This document shows positions 1 to 8,699 of a stretch of 64,000 bases of DNA, in pieces. The notes under the pieces are model-generated. The model made no database searches and was not told the origin of the DNA. It worked only from the letters and a program-made list of their open reading frames with translations. Position 1 is the stretch's first letter, and each line of letters opens with the position of its first letter. Where the stretch lies: assembly GCF_031177825.1 (NCBI RefSeq), contig NZ_JAPSKE010000013.1, positions 62,001-126,000 of the forward strand, in the 5' to 3' direction. The position numbers and the translations under genes were made by a program. The stretch comes from Paenibacillus sp. (lineage in GTDB: Bacteria > Bacillota > Bacilli > Paenibacillales > YIM-B00363).

Positions 1-460
1 TGACGCCGCCGATGACGACGACCTGAATATCTTCCGCATCCGCCAGCTCGGCGGCGATGTTGACCGCGTTGGTGACGACGGTAAGGTTCCGGCGTTCCTT
101 CAGCTCCTTCAGCGCCTTGGCGATGAAGAAGGTGGTCGTCCCGCCCGTCAGGCAGATGACGTCCCCTTCCTCGACCAAGCCGGCCGCGGTGTCCGCGATG
201 CGCTCCTTCTCCTGCCGGAGGAAGGAGCGCTTGTTGGCGAACGGAAGCTCCCCGGAGAGCGCCGACGAAGCGCCTTCGCTGACGGCTCCCCCGATCGTGC
301 GGATGATCTTCCCCGCCTTCTCGAGCAAGTCCAGGTCGCGTCTCGCCGTCGCTTCCGAGCATCCCATCTCGTCGACGATTTCTTGGATGGACACTTTGCC
401 GTTCTGTTTAATTCGCTCCAACAGCTTTAATCGGCGGCTTTCGCCCTTCGAATGCTCCAT
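1..460 (-). CDS. DeoR/GlpR-family transcriptional regulator (3' end outside window)
   Basis: The minus strand from an ATG at 460 gives 153 visible residues and then runs off the left edge. Residues 6-60 form a DeoR-type winged helix-turn-helix (IQEIVDEMGCSEATARRDL), and from about residue 75 the sugar-phosphate-sensing domain begins, with the family motif TGGTTTFFIAKAL and VVTNAVNIA. A GGAG-type RBS lies just upstream of 460. It is the last gene of the minus-strand sugar-phosphate operon (ROK kinase, aldolase, PfkB kinase), so it probably represses that operon and the divergent SIS gene in response to a phosphorylated intermediate. The family call is firm; the ligand is inferred only. Confidence 0.93.
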   Translation of the reverse strand, partial: MEHSKGESRRLKLLERIKQNGKVSIQEIVDEMGCSEATARRDLDLLEKAGKIIRTIGGAVSEGASSALSGELPFANKRSFLRQEKERIADTAAGLVEEGDVICLTGGTTTFFIAKALKELKERRNLTVVTNAVNIAAELADAEDIQVVVIGGV

Positions 461-560
461 GCGCTTCTCCTTCGATGGGCCGAGCCGGCCCGCGTCTCTC
501 CATATTCTAACAAGCGGCGGCTAGGTTGAAAAGGAGCTCGAAGCCGCGCCCGGCCTTCCG

Positions 561-1493
561 TCAACGGAACGCGGTCACTTCGACCTCGTTCAGATACTCC
601 TCGTATCGCCGCAACTCGAGATGCCCGGCCCGATCCGACATCGCGTTCGCCGCGGCGGCCGCGGCGGCCGCGCGCAGCCGCCCCTCGGGCGAGGCGCCTC
701 GCTCCGTCGCGTACGCCATCCCGGCGACGAACGAATCGCCGCAGCCGACCGTGTTCACCGCTTCGATCTTCGGCGGCTTCACCCGGTAGCCCTTCCCGTC
801 GAGGAAGGCGATCGCCCCGCGCCCGCCCAGCGTGACGCAGACGGTTCCGATGCCAAGGTCCGCCAAACTCGAAGCCGCTTGCGCGACCTCGTCTTCGGAG
901 CGAAGCTCCCGGCCGAGCCAGGCGGCCAATTCTTGTTCGTTCGGCTTGACGAAGTCGGGCTTCGCCTGCAGCGCGGCGGCGAGAGCGGCGCCGCTCGTAT
1001 CCAGGTACGCCTTCGCGTTCGCCGCCCGGATCGTCTCGATCAGCTCGGCGTAGAGCGCGACGGGAACGCCTTGCGGCAAGCTGCCCGACAGGACGACGAT
1101 GCTCGACGACGACGCGAGCCCATGCAGCGTCCGCTTCAATTCGGCGACGTCCGCCTCGGTCGCGACGGGGCCTTGTTCCAGCAGCTCGGTGGAGCTCCCG
1201 TCGGTCTCGTCGATAATGTTCAAGCAGATGCGGGATTCCCCCTGCGCCTGGACGAAGGCGGTCCGGATGCCGCGTTCGACCAGCCGCTCCTCGATGAAAG
1301 CGCCGTTCGCCCCGGCCGCGAAGCCGGAAGCGGCGACCTCGGCCCCCAACAGTCGAGCGACCTTGGCTACGTTATTGCCCTTGCCGCCGGGTTCGGCGAT
1401 CTGCCGGCCGACGCGGTGCACGTTCCCCTTGTCGAAGCGTCCGACGTAATACGTCTTATCGATAGCGCTGTTCAGCGTGACGGTCGTGATCAT
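561..1493 (-). CDS. PfkB-family sugar-phosphate kinase (1-phosphofructokinase / tagatose-6-phosphate kinase type)
   Basis: A 310-residue cytosolic ribokinase-fold kinase of normal family length. The substrate-binding glycine motif GGKGNN is at residues 36-41, and the ATP/anion-hole motif with the catalytic base, GCGDS, is at 250-254 (D253). The N-terminal TLNSAIDKTYYV block is typical of the FruK/LacC branch, which phosphorylates fructose-1-phosphate or tagatose-6-phosphate at the other end. The aldolase gene ends only 6 bp upstream, so kinase and aldolase probably act in sequence: ketose phosphate to bisphosphate to trioses. Exact substrate (fructose or tagatose series) cannot be decided from sequence alone. 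Confidence 0.9.
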   Translation of the reverse strand: MITTVTLNSAIDKTYYVGRFDKGNVHRVGRQIAEPGGKGNNVAKVARLLGAEVAASGFAAGANGAFIEERLVERGIRTAFVQAQGESRICLNIIDETDGSSTELLEQGPVATEADVAELKRTLHGLASSSSIVVLSGSLPQGVPVALYAELIETIRAANAKAYLDTSGAALAAALQAKPDFVKPNEQELAAWLGRELRSEDEVAQAASSLADLGIGTVCVTLGGRGAIAFLDGKGYRVKPPKIEAVNTVGCGDSFVAGMAYATERGASPEGRLRAAAAAAAANAMSDRAGHLELRRYEEYLNEVEVTAFR

Positions 1494-1499
1494 CGGCGA

Positions 1500-2354
1500 T
1501 TACGCCTTCCCGACGCAACCGCACAACTGCATCTTCTCGATGGCGAGACGCTTCACCGCCGCCTTCGCCGGCACCATGTATTTGCGCGGATCGTTCTCGT
1601 CCGGATGCGCGGCGAAGATGTCCTTGATCGCGTCGGAGAAGGCGATGCGCAGCTCGGTCGCGACGTTCATCTTCGCCATGCCGAGCGATACCGCGCGCTT
1701 CACCTGCTCCGCGGGAATGCCGGAGCCGCCGTGAAGCACGAGCGGCGCTTCGACGAGGTCGGCGATCTTCGCGATCCGATCGAAGTCGATGTTCGGCTCG
1801 CCCTTGTAGATGCCGTGCGCCGTGCCGATCGCCGGAGCCAGCGTGTGCACGCCCGTCCGCTCGATGAACGACTTGCACTCGTTCGGATCGGCCAGCAGCG
1901 CGTCCCGCTCGTCGACGACGATGTCGTCCTCGACGCCGCCGACCTTGCCGAGCTCCGCTTCCACGTTCACGCCGGCCGCTTCGGCGACTTCCATCACTTT
2001 GCGCGTACGCGCCACGTTCTCCTCGTACGGATGCATGGACGCGTCGATCATGACCGACGTGTATCCGGCCCGGATGCACTTCACGATCAAGTCGAAGTCC
2101 GTGCAATGGTCCAGATGCAGCGCGATCGGCAGCCCGGTGCGATCGGCGGCGACGCGCGCCGCGGCGGCGATGTAGTCCGGTCCGAGATGCTTCACGGTAC
2201 CGACCGTGGATTGAATGATGAGCGGCGAACGCGTCTCCTCGGCGGCCTCTACGACGGCTTGCAGCATCTCGAGGGTATGCACGTTGAACGCGCCGACGGC
2301 GTACTTCCGTTGTCTTGCGGCTTGCAGCATCGAGGTCGAAGAAATAAGGGGCAT
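1500..2354 (-). CDS. Class II (Zn) fructose/tagatose-bisphosphate aldolase
   Basis: A 284-residue class II aldolase of the FbaA/GatY/KbaY family. It shows the HLDH motif at residues 80-83 (catalytic Asp82, zinc ligand His83), a GKVGG segment that continues into the family's Glu-rich loop, and the phosphate-binding HGGSG motif near residue 210. The enzyme would cleave a ketohexose 1,6-bisphosphate into glyceraldehyde-3-phosphate and dihydroxyacetone phosphate. Its ATG is preceded by a GGAGGAA RBS. It sits between the ROK kinase (12 bp gap) and the PfkB kinase (6 bp gap), which argues for the tagatose or a related pathway rather than housekeeping glycolysis. Confidence 0.92.
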   Translation of the reverse strand: MPLISSTSMLQAARQRKYAVGAFNVHTLEMLQAVVEAAEETRSPLIIQSTVGTVKHLGPDYIAAAARVAADRTGLPIALHLDHCTDFDLIVKCIRAGYTSVMIDASMHPYEENVARTRKVMEVAEAAGVNVEAELGKVGGVEDDIVVDERDALLADPNECKSFIERTGVHTLAPAIGTAHGIYKGEPNIDFDRIAKIADLVEAPLVLHGGSGIPAEQVKRAVSLGMAKMNVATELRIAFSDAIKDIFAAHPDENDPRKYMVPAKAAVKRLAIEKMQLCGCVGKA

Positions 2355-2366
2355 GATAGGTTCCTC

Positions 2367-3341
2367 CTAGGTATGAAGTGCTTTCCGGTTGCGGGCGAGC
2401 GCCCATAAGGCGCTCCCGATCAACCCGGCGTCGTCGTGCAGCTCGGCGCTCTTAATCGCAAACTGGTCTTTATAGTCCTGAAGCAATCGCGACTCCAGCT
2501 CCTGCTTCATCGGAACGAACAGCGCATCGCCGGCGAGCGCGCCGCCGCCGCCGATCACGATCGCGTCCGGCGACAGCAGCGGCACCGCCCACGCAAGAGC
2601 GGCGCCGAGCGCCCGCCCCGTCCGGTCCAACACGTCCTTCGCGAGCGCATCGCCGGCGAGGCACGCCTCCGTCACGTCGACCGACCGCAGCCTCGACAAG
2701 TCCGGAAACCGTTCGGCGAGCGAGCTGCGCTCGCCCCGCTCGATCCGCGTCCGCGCCTGCCGCGCGATCCCCGTCGCGGAGACGACTGTCTCGAGGCACC
2801 CGGTCCGTCCGCAATTGCAAGGAATCGATTCGAAATGCTCGATCGGCACATGCCCGATCTCCCCGGCCATGCAGCGATGGCCGTAGAGGAGCTCGCCGTT
2901 CTGAACGAACGCCGACGCAAGGCCGGTGCCGATCGTAACGCCGAGCACATAGCGAGCGCCTCGTCCCGCGCCGGCGAGCGCCTCGCCGTATGCATACATG
3001 CGCACGTCGTTGTCGATGTACGCGGGCTTGCCCAGCCTCCGACGCATCTCGGCGGCTACCGGAACTTGGCTCCAATGCAAGTTGACGGCGCGAACGCTGA
3101 CGCCCCGCTCCGGATCCGACAATCCGGGGATGCCGAGCCCGATCGCTTCCAAATCGTCCGCGGCGATCCCCGCTTCCTCTCGCAACCGTTCGATCGCGGC
3201 GCCGATGCCCTCGAGCACGGCGGCCGATCCGTTCTCCGGAGCGGTAGCGTATTTATGCCTCGCGACGACCCGTCCCGTCTCCTCGATCAGACCGCACACG
3301 ACATTCGTCCCTCCGACGTCGACGCCGGCTGCATATTTCAT
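2367..3341 (-). CDS. ROK-family sugar kinase (glucokinase-like)
   Basis: A 324-residue ROK protein. The ATP phosphate-binding loop GVDVGGTN is at residues 6-13, and the ROK zinc site comprises the EIGH block (His164) and CNCGRTGC at 175-182. There is no N-terminal DNA-binding domain, so it is a kinase rather than a NagC/XylR-type repressor. It is the first gene of the minus-strand operon, reading away from the SIS gene across a shared AT-rich promoter region. It probably phosphorylates the free hexose or amino sugar that feeds the downstream aldolase route. Sugar specificity is not visible. Confidence 0.92.
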   Translation of the reverse strand: MKYAAGVDVGGTNVVCGLIEETGRVVARHKYATAPENGSAAVLEGIGAAIERLREEAGIAADDLEAIGLGIPGLSDPERGVSVRAVNLHWSQVPVAAEMRRRLGKPAYIDNDVRMYAYGEALAGAGRGARYVLGVTIGTGLASAFVQNGELLYGHRCMAGEIGHVPIEHFESIPCNCGRTGCLETVVSATGIARQARTRIERGERSSLAERFPDLSRLRSVDVTEACLAGDALAKDVLDRTGRALGAALAWAVPLLSPDAIVIGGGGALAGDALFVPMKQELESRLLQDYKDQFAIKSAELHDDAGLIGSALWALARNRKALHT

Positions 3342-3402
3342 CGTTGACCCTCCCCTCGCCCGATGAACTCCTCATGTACTTAATAATAATTTTGGAAAAT
3401 GA

Positions 3403-3436
3403 ATTTTTCAATCATTATTTTGATTGATTTTTCAAT
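3403..3436. promoter_or_regulatory. Candidate DeoR operator in the divergent ROK/SIS promoter region
   Basis: The 164-bp divergent spacer is much more AT-rich than the flanking genes. It contains an exact inverted repeat, TCAATCA-6 bp-TGATTGA, at 3408-3427, and an exact 10-bp direct repeat ATTTTTCAAT at 3403-3412 and 3427-3436 (24 bp apart, just over two helical turns). Repeats of this kind are common in DeoR-family operators. Assignment to the DeoR protein encoded at the end of the operon is inference from position. Confidence 0.45.
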
Positions 3437-3505
3437 ATTAATGATTAGAATGAGAGGTAGGAATGATTGGTTGGATCTCATTTTCATAGGGGAGGTACCT
3501 GATTC

Positions 3506-4549
3506 ATGAGTTTGACTTACCAGGAAATTAAACAGCAATACGCCGCGCTGCAGCAAACCTTCGATTATATGCAGAGCAAGCGGGACGCCATCGTCTCCTT
3601 CGTTCGCGCTTCCGCCGTCTCTTCCTTCGTCTTCGCCGGCTGCGGCTCCAGCTACTGCCTGAGCGAGTCGGCCGCCTTCTCCGTCCGTCTCCGCGCCGGG
3701 CTGCCGTCGATCGCGCTCGCCGGCGGCGACCTGATGCTGAACGCGGACGCGTACGCGCCGCTGCTCGCGAACGCGCTGCTCGTCGCTCCTTCGCGCTCCG
3801 GCAGCACGAGCGAAGTCGTGGAGGCGCTGCGCCTCGTCCGGAAGGATCGCAAGGTTCCCGTCTTGGCGCTCTCCTGCGTCGAAGGCTCGCCGCTCGCAGG
3901 TGTTGCGGACTTCTCGCTCGAGCTTCCGTGGGCGTTCGACCACAGCGTCTGTCAGACGCGAACGGTCGTGAATCTGTACGTCGCGAACTTGTTGATCGCC
4001 GCCTACCTCGGCGACGACGAGGCGCTGATCGCCGACATCGGGAAGGCGATCGGCCAAGGCGAAGCATATATGGCGCGCTTCGAACAGGACATCCGCCAAG
4101 CGGCCGGCTTCGAATGGACGAACGCCGTCGTCCTCGCCGACGGCGAGCTGTACGGCCTCGCTTCGGAGGGAGCGATCGCTTTGACCGAGATCGCCAAGAT
4201 GCAGGCGCATTCGCACCGCCTGCTCGACGTCCGGCACGGCCCGATGGTCACCGTCGACGCGGAGACGCTCGTCATCGCGGCGGTAACGGGCAGCGGCACG
4301 ACGCATCAGCACAATCTGCTGCGCGATCTGAAGGGCCGCGGCGCCCGCGTCATCGCGTTCGCCGATCGCGCCGAGGCGGCGCCGGCGGAGCTGACGGATC
4401 TCTCGATCGTGACCGAGAGCCCGCTCGACGTCGCCGCGCAGGGCATCCCGTTCATCTTCATCCCGCAGATCGCCGCCCTGGTCGCCGCCGAGCGCAAGGG
4501 CACTAACCCCGATCAGCCCGACGGACTCGTGGCATGGGTTAAGTTGTAA
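3506..4549 (+). CDS. SIS-domain sugar isomerase/deaminase (AgaS/GlmS-C-terminal type)
   Basis: A 347-residue cytosolic protein with two tandem SIS (phosphosugar-binding) domains, about residues 30-160 and 195-335. Characteristic features are FAGCGSS and PSRSGSTSEVVEAL in the first domain, and the C-terminal tail KGTNPDQPDGL, which resembles the end of GlmS and AgaS. Family members isomerise and deaminate amino-sugar phosphates or deglycate fructosamine-6-phosphates. It is transcribed divergently from the ROK-aldolase-PfkB-DeoR operon. A galactosamine-6-phosphate-like substrate, converted to tagatose-6-phosphate for the kinase and aldolase, would fit the whole set; a FrlB-like role is the alternative. 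No deacetylase or PTS gene is adjacent. Confidence 0.85.
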   Translation: MSLTYQEIKQQYAALQQTFDYMQSKRDAIVSFVRASAVSSFVFAGCGSSYCLSESAAFSVRLRAGLPSIALAGGDLMLNADAYAPLLANALLVAPSRSGSTSEVVEALRLVRKDRKVPVLALSCVEGSPLAGVADFSLELPWAFDHSVCQTRTVVNLYVANLLIAAYLGDDEALIADIGKAIGQGEAYMARFEQDIRQAAGFEWTNAVVLADGELYGLASEGAIALTEIAKMQAHSHRLLDVRHGPMVTVDAETLVIAAVTGSGTTHQHNLLRDLKGRGARVIAFADRAEAAPAELTDLSIVTESPLDVAAQGIPFIFIPQIAALVAAERKGTNPDQPDGLVAWVKL

Positions 4550-4580
4550 GTCGCGCGCGCACCCGCCGCAACGCACGAAA

Positions 4581-4619
4581 AAAAGGCATGGCGCATCCCC
4601 GGATGCGCCATGCCTTTTT
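4581..4619. terminator. Bidirectional Rho-independent terminator
   Basis: A perfect 14-bp stem (4585-4598 with 4601-4614) has a 2-base apex and is flanked by an A-run on the left and TTTTT on the right. It lies between the convergent SIS and AlaX genes and can serve both. Confidence 0.9.
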
Positions 4620-4622
4620 CCC

Positions 4623-5795
4623 TTACGCTTTGAACGTCCGCTTCGCGAACGCGAAGAACGCCGCCGCCTCGTCCCAGCTCCCGAATCCGGCCTGCGCCAA
4701 CGTGGCGCTGCCCCCGCCTTTGCCGCGGTACGCCCCCGCATGCTCCTTGACGAAGGCGCCGCACGCAAGACCGAACCGTCCGCCGTGCGCGAGCACGACC
4801 TTGCTCCCGGCCCGATCCGCAAGCAGCACCGGCACGTCGGTCATCGCCGCGACCTTGCCCGCCAAGCCCTGCAAATCCTTCAGCGGCTTGTCCTCGAACG
4901 CGACCGCGATCACGCCGTCGTCCCGCCGTTCCAGCAGCTCGCGGGCGACGTACGCGTCATGCTTCTCCTTCAGCTCGGCCAGCTCCTTCTGAAGCTGCCG
5001 CTGCTCTTCCTCCCACTTCGCGAAGCGATCGAGAATGGCGTCCTTCCCGGCGTTGAATGTCGCGGACAGGCGGCCTAAGATGGCCGCGCCGGCGTTGAAT
5101 TCCTCCAATGCGCGGAAGCCGCACTTGAACGTAATGCGCGTGCAGCCCTTCTGCTTCTCGGCGCGAAGCAGCTTGATCAGCCCGATGCCGCCCGTCGCCG
5201 ATACATGCGTGCCGCCGCAAGCGTTGTATTCCACGCCTTCGATTTCCACGATCCGGACGTCTCCCGTCACCTTCGGCGGCTTGACGAGCGGCAGCCGGGA
5301 CGCCGCTTCTCCGGACACGACGTAGCTGGCGATCGCTCGATTTTGGAAGACGACGTCGTTCGCCTCCCGCTCCAACGCCGCCAATCGCTCCGGCGACAGC
5401 TCCGGCAGTTCGACGTCGATCGTCGCGCTGTCCGCGCCCAGGTGGAAGCTTACCGTCATCGCGCCGTACAGCCGCAAGCACACCGCCGACAACAGATGTT
5501 GGCCGCTATGCTGCTGCATATGGTCGAACCGGCGCCGCCAATCGATGCGGCACAGGACCGCAGCCCCTTCGGGCAGGCGCTCCACCTTGTGCAGCACTTC
5601 GTCTTCCTCGCTTATGACGTCCAAGACGGGAATGCCGTCGATCGTCCCGTAGTCGCAGGGCTGCCCTCCGCCGTGCGGATAGAAGGCGCTCTCCGCGAGC
5701 GCGACGTACCACCCGTCTTCTCGCCGCAGCGTCTTCGAGAGGTGCGTCCCCCACTCCGTCAAGTAGGCGGTGTCGTAATAGAGTCTCTTCGTCAT
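4623..5795 (-). CDS. Alanyl-tRNA editing protein (AlaX type, with DHHA1-like C-terminal domain)
   Basis: A free-standing homologue of the AlaRS editing and C-terminal domains that hydrolyses mischarged Ser- or Gly-tRNA(Ala). From the ATG at 5795 it has 390 residues. The tRNA synthetase second additional domain has its zinc ligands in HSGQH (about 96-100) and CGGTH (about 193-197). A charged coiled-coil follows around 260-295, then a DHHA1-like domain with the glycine-rich GKGGGS motif. This is the long AlaX form. A GTG 15 bp upstream (5810) would add five residues; neither start has a strong RBS. It is monocistronic and converges on the SIS gene. Confidence 0.92.
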   Translation of the reverse strand: MTKRLYYDTAYLTEWGTHLSKTLRREDGWYVALAESAFYPHGGGQPCDYGTIDGIPVLDVISEEDEVLHKVERLPEGAAVLCRIDWRRRFDHMQQHSGQHLLSAVCLRLYGAMTVSFHLGADSATIDVELPELSPERLAALEREANDVVFQNRAIASYVVSGEAASRLPLVKPPKVTGDVRIVEIEGVEYNACGGTHVSATGGIGLIKLLRAEKQKGCTRITFKCGFRALEEFNAGAAILGRLSATFNAGKDAILDRFAKWEEEQRQLQKELAELKEKHDAYVARELLERRDDGVIAVAFEDKPLKDLQGLAGKVAAMTDVPVLLADRAGSKVVLAHGGRFGLACGAFVKEHAGAYRGKGGGSATLAQAGFGSWDEAAAFFAFAKRTFKA

Positions 5796-5810
5796 CGATT
5801 TCGGAACCAC

Positions 5811-6156
5811 CGTTCTACGATCAAGGTATTGTCGTTCGTCGTCCGAATTCTAACATAAACGGTTACTACCGCAAAAGTTCGGGCCGGCAAGGGAAGGCTA
5901 TGCGCGCCCATTTTTTCGAAACGGAAAATCTCATTCCTGCATCATCCGACGCCGGCGCCGGCAACGATCCGGACGCTTCTCTCGCTCGGAACGGCGAGTT
6001 GTTATCAGAACGGAACAAAGTCCGCTCTTCCCGTTCTTCCCCGGCGGTTTCCTCCGACAGACGCCTTCGCCTCGAACCGTTCCTCCCAAAACCGGCAATC
6101 ACCTTCTCGGTACGAAGCTAATACAAAGATAGTAAAAACGGAGGAGTTGATGTCGC
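5811..6156. other. Intergenic region without a supported gene
   Basis: This stretch of about 345 bp lies upstream of both the AlaX gene (minus) and the hypothetical gene at 6157 (plus), so it should hold two divergent promoters. I see no convincing coding sequence; a 73-codon frame at 5900-6121 has no RBS and arginine/serine-rich composition. No riboswitch or strong hairpin was recognised. Confidence 0.5.
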
Positions 6157-6702
6157 ATGGAGGTCGTCATGTACCGCAACATATCCGGGGAGCTTACGAT
6201 TCAACAATTCGAACGGTACCTCTCCGCGTTGGACGAACAATATATCGTGGACCGAACGTTCGGGCCGAACGCGCTCTCTTATACGATCCGAGGCCGGTTC
6301 GACCGGTACGCGCTTACTTTGCAGCGCTTAGGCGCGAAATATCGGCTGCAGCTGTACGATTGGAGACTCGCTCCCGCCGACCCCGCCATTGTGGAGATGA
6401 TGGATGCGTGCATCGCAGCATCCGGCTTAAGCGGCGAGAAGCACACGTTCCGCAAGGGCATTCTCGTCGTTACGATCTATAAGGAAGGGAAAGCGTACAC
6501 GTCGACCGCGGCCGACGATCCGAGGTTCGAGCTGTCGCTCCGCAAGGAAACTTTGTTAGGCTGCATCGACTTGGCGTTGACAAGGTACGCGGAGGCGAAG
6601 GCGCGCAAGGACGAACGAAGCATGTCGGACTACGAGGAGCGGTCGAAGCGATGGATGACGGAGCTTGCGATGCTTCAGCGGCGAATGAACCTTCGGCTTT
6701 GA
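6157..6702 (+). CDS. Hypothetical protein, 181 residues
   Basis: I do not recognise the family. The frame starts at ATG 6157 after a GGAGGAG RBS and shows no signal peptide or membrane segment. Its composition is that of a soluble, charged alpha/beta protein, with repeated Tyr/Arg-rich strands in the first 100 residues and a long charged C-terminal helix (about 135-181). It is monocistronic, and its stop is followed by a hairpin that belongs mainly to the convergent transporter gene. Coding character, RBS and absence of a better opposite-strand frame support it as real. An internal ATG at 6169 is a less likely start. Confidence 0.75.
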   Translation: MEVVMYRNISGELTIQQFERYLSALDEQYIVDRTFGPNALSYTIRGRFDRYALTLQRLGAKYRLQLYDWRLAPADPAIVEMMDACIAASGLSGEKHTFRKGILVVTIYKEGKAYTSTAADDPRFELSLRKETLLGCIDLALTRYAEAKARKDERSMSDYEERSKRWMTELAMLQRRMNLRL

Positions 6703-6716
6703 AGACCGGCAAGAAG

Positions 6717-6764
6717 AAAAAGCATAAGCCCGCCGCAAGCGGGGCTCGCGGTTCGGGCTTATGC
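6717..6764 (-). terminator. Rho-independent terminator of the oligopeptide ATPase gene
   Basis: An 11-bp stem (GCATAAGCCCG at 6722-6732 with its complement at 6754-6764) is followed on the minus strand by a T-run (AAAAA at 6717-6721 on plus). It lies directly after the stop of the minus-strand ATPase and may also stop the convergent hypothetical gene. Confidence 0.8.
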
Positions 6765-6772
6765 GTCAAGCT

Positions 6773-8509
6773 TCAGTCGTTCGCTACCGCTACCCAATGA
6801 CCTTTCGACCATTCGACGAAGGAGGAGCGCCCGAGTCCGTACGGATCCGCCCGCATCGCTTCATGCTGAGGCGCGAATTGCTTCCGCGATTCGACGCCGG
6901 GGTCGGGAACCGGAATCGCCGCGAGCAGCGATTTCGTATAGGCATGGATCGGATTCGAATACAACTCCTCGCTCTCCGCCAGCTCGACGATCTTCCCCTT
7001 ATACATGACCGCCACGCGGTCGCTAATATGCTTGACCATCGACAGGTCGTGGGCGATGAACAAATACGTCAGCCCGAGCCGTTGCTGCAGTTCCTCCAGC
7101 AGTTTTACGATCTGCGCTTGGATCGACACGTCGAGCGCCGACAGCGGCTCGTCGCACACGATCAACTCGGGTTCGACGGCCAACGTTCGCGCGATGCCGA
7201 TCCGCTGCCGCTGCCCGCCGGAGAACTCGTGCGGATAGCGCATCGCATGCGACTCGTTCAAGCCGACCATCTCCAGCAATTCCGCCACGCGCCGCATCCG
7301 CTCCCGCTTGCCGAGCGCTATGCCGTGCACGTCGAGCGCTTCGCCGATAATGTCGGCGACGCGAAGTCTAGGATTGAGAGAGGAGTACGGATCTTGGAAA
7401 ATCATGCCCATATGGCGCCGCATCTTCTTCATCTCGGCGCGGTTCAGCTGCTGCAGCGGGATGCCCTTGAACAGCACCTCGCCGCCGGTCGCTTCGTGCA
7501 AGCGCAGAATCGTCCGCCCGGTCGTCGACTTGCCGCTCCCCGATTCGCCGACGACGCCTAACGTCTCTCCCGCCCGAAGGTCGAAGCTGACCCCGTCGAC
7601 CGCCTTAACGATCTGCCCCTTGCCGAGGTCGAAGTGTTGTCGCAACGAGCGGACCTGCAGCAGCGGCACGTCGTCTTCGCTTTTGACATACGCCGGCTGG
7701 AGCTTCGGCTTCTTCTTCTCGTCGAGCCGCGGCAGGGCGTTCAGCAGCTTCACCGTATACGGATCCTGCGGGTCGGCGAAGATTCGCTCGGTCGCGCCCG
7801 TCTCGACGACTTCGCCGTCCTTCATGACGACGACGCGGTCGCACATGCCCGCGACGACGCCCAGATCATGCGTAATTAAGACGATGGAAGTGCCGAGCCG
7901 GCGTTGAATCTCCTTCATCTGGTGCAAAATTTGCGCTTGGATCGTGACGTCGAGCGAAGTCGTCGGCTCGTCGGCGATGAGCAGCGCCGGACGGCAAGCC
8001 AGAGCGATCGCGATCATGACCCGCTGCCGCATTCCCCCGGAAAATTCATGCGGATATTGGGCGTATCGCGCCTCGGGATTCGATATGCCGACCAGCTTTA
8101 ACATCTCTATCGCTTCCCGACGAGCTTCCGAAGCGTTCAACTTCTGGTGCTTGATCAAGCTCTCTTCGATTTGCCGGCCGATCCGCATCGTCGGATTGAG
8201 GGACGACATCGGATCCTGGAAGATCATCCCGATCTCCCGGCCGCGAATATCCTCCATCTCCGCATCGCTCTTCTCGAGGAGGTTCTTTCCTTGAAACCAA
8301 ACCTCGCCGCTCTTCACCATGGAGGGAGGCGAAGGAAGCAGCCGCATGATCGTTCTTGCGGTGACGCTCTTGCCGCTGCCGGATTCCCCGACGATGCCGA
8401 GCGTCTCCCCTCTCCCGACCTCGAAGCTGACGTTCCGAACGGCTTGGACTTCGGCGTCGCGCGCGAAGAATGAAACGGATAATCCGTCTACTTTTAATAA
8501 AGTGTCCAT
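6773..8509 (-). CDS. Oligopeptide/dipeptide ABC importer, fused double ATPase (OppD-OppF type)
   Basis: A single 578-residue chain with two complete nucleotide-binding domains. Domain 1 (about 1-265) has Walker A GESGSGKS at 41-48, signature FSGGMRQR near 156-163 and Walker B LLIADEP near 177-182. Domain 2 (about 283-578) has Walker A at 321-328, signature FSGGQRQR and IVCDEP. Both end in the Opp/Dpp-type C-terminal extension that normally carries the OppD/OppF branding. In most Opp/Dpp systems the two ATPases are separate genes. It is divergent from the permease-permease-binding-protein operon that starts at 8700 and is its obvious partner. Substrate is unknown. Confidence 0.93.
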   Translation of the reverse strand: MDTLLKVDGLSVSFFARDAEVQAVRNVSFEVGRGETLGIVGESGSGKSVTARTIMRLLPSPPSMVKSGEVWFQGKNLLEKSDAEMEDIRGREIGMIFQDPMSSLNPTMRIGRQIEESLIKHQKLNASEARREAIEMLKLVGISNPEARYAQYPHEFSGGMRQRVMIAIALACRPALLIADEPTTSLDVTIQAQILHQMKEIQRRLGTSIVLITHDLGVVAGMCDRVVVMKDGEVVETGATERIFADPQDPYTVKLLNALPRLDEKKKPKLQPAYVKSEDDVPLLQVRSLRQHFDLGKGQIVKAVDGVSFDLRAGETLGVVGESGSGKSTTGRTILRLHEATGGEVLFKGIPLQQLNRAEMKKMRRHMGMIFQDPYSSLNPRLRVADIIGEALDVHGIALGKRERMRRVAELLEMVGLNESHAMRYPHEFSGGQRQRIGIARTLAVEPELIVCDEPLSALDVSIQAQIVKLLEELQQRLGLTYLFIAHDLSMVKHISDRVAVMYKGKIVELAESEELYSNPIHAYTKSLLAAIPVPDPGVESRKQFAPQHEAMRADPYGLGRSSFVEWSKGHWVAVAND

Positions 8510-8699
8510 GGATTCACCTGACCTGATATAATACTTAATGATATAATATAACGGTGTTTAATAGTTTACGAGAAACTTTTTCTAAGAAACCCGTTTCATA
8601 GAGAACGCTTGACTTTTCAAATGTCTCAAATTAAAGTATACTAAACCTATCGGAATAATACAAATTAATTCATTCTATAGTAGCAAGGAGCCGACTCGC
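8510..8699. promoter_or_regulatory. Divergent promoter region of the peptide-type ABC importer
   Basis: The spacer is very AT-rich, with several TATAAT-like elements on the minus strand near 8526-8550. On the plus strand TTGACT (8609-8614) pairs at 17 bp with TAAAGT (8632-8637), or TTTTCA (8614-8619) with TATACT (8637-8642). A clear AAGGAG RBS lies at 8685-8690, 9 bp before a TTG start at 8700. Which promoter pair is used cannot be decided by eye. Confidence 0.45.

Noticed and set aside
621..2408. Long plus-strand open frame of 595 codons
   Set aside because: It lies opposite the PfkB kinase and aldolase genes, is dominated by Arg/Ala/Gly/Asp codons typical of GC-rich antisense frames, and has no RBS or recognisable domain.
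3380..4822. Minus-strand frame of 480 codons across the SIS gene
   Set aside because: It runs through a terminator hairpin and is antisense to a clear SIS-domain gene; the amino-acid composition is implausible.
5900..6121. 73-codon plus-strand frame in the intergenic region
   Set aside because: No Shine-Dalgarno sequence, low-complexity Ser/Arg content, and it ends just before a real gene with a strong RBS.
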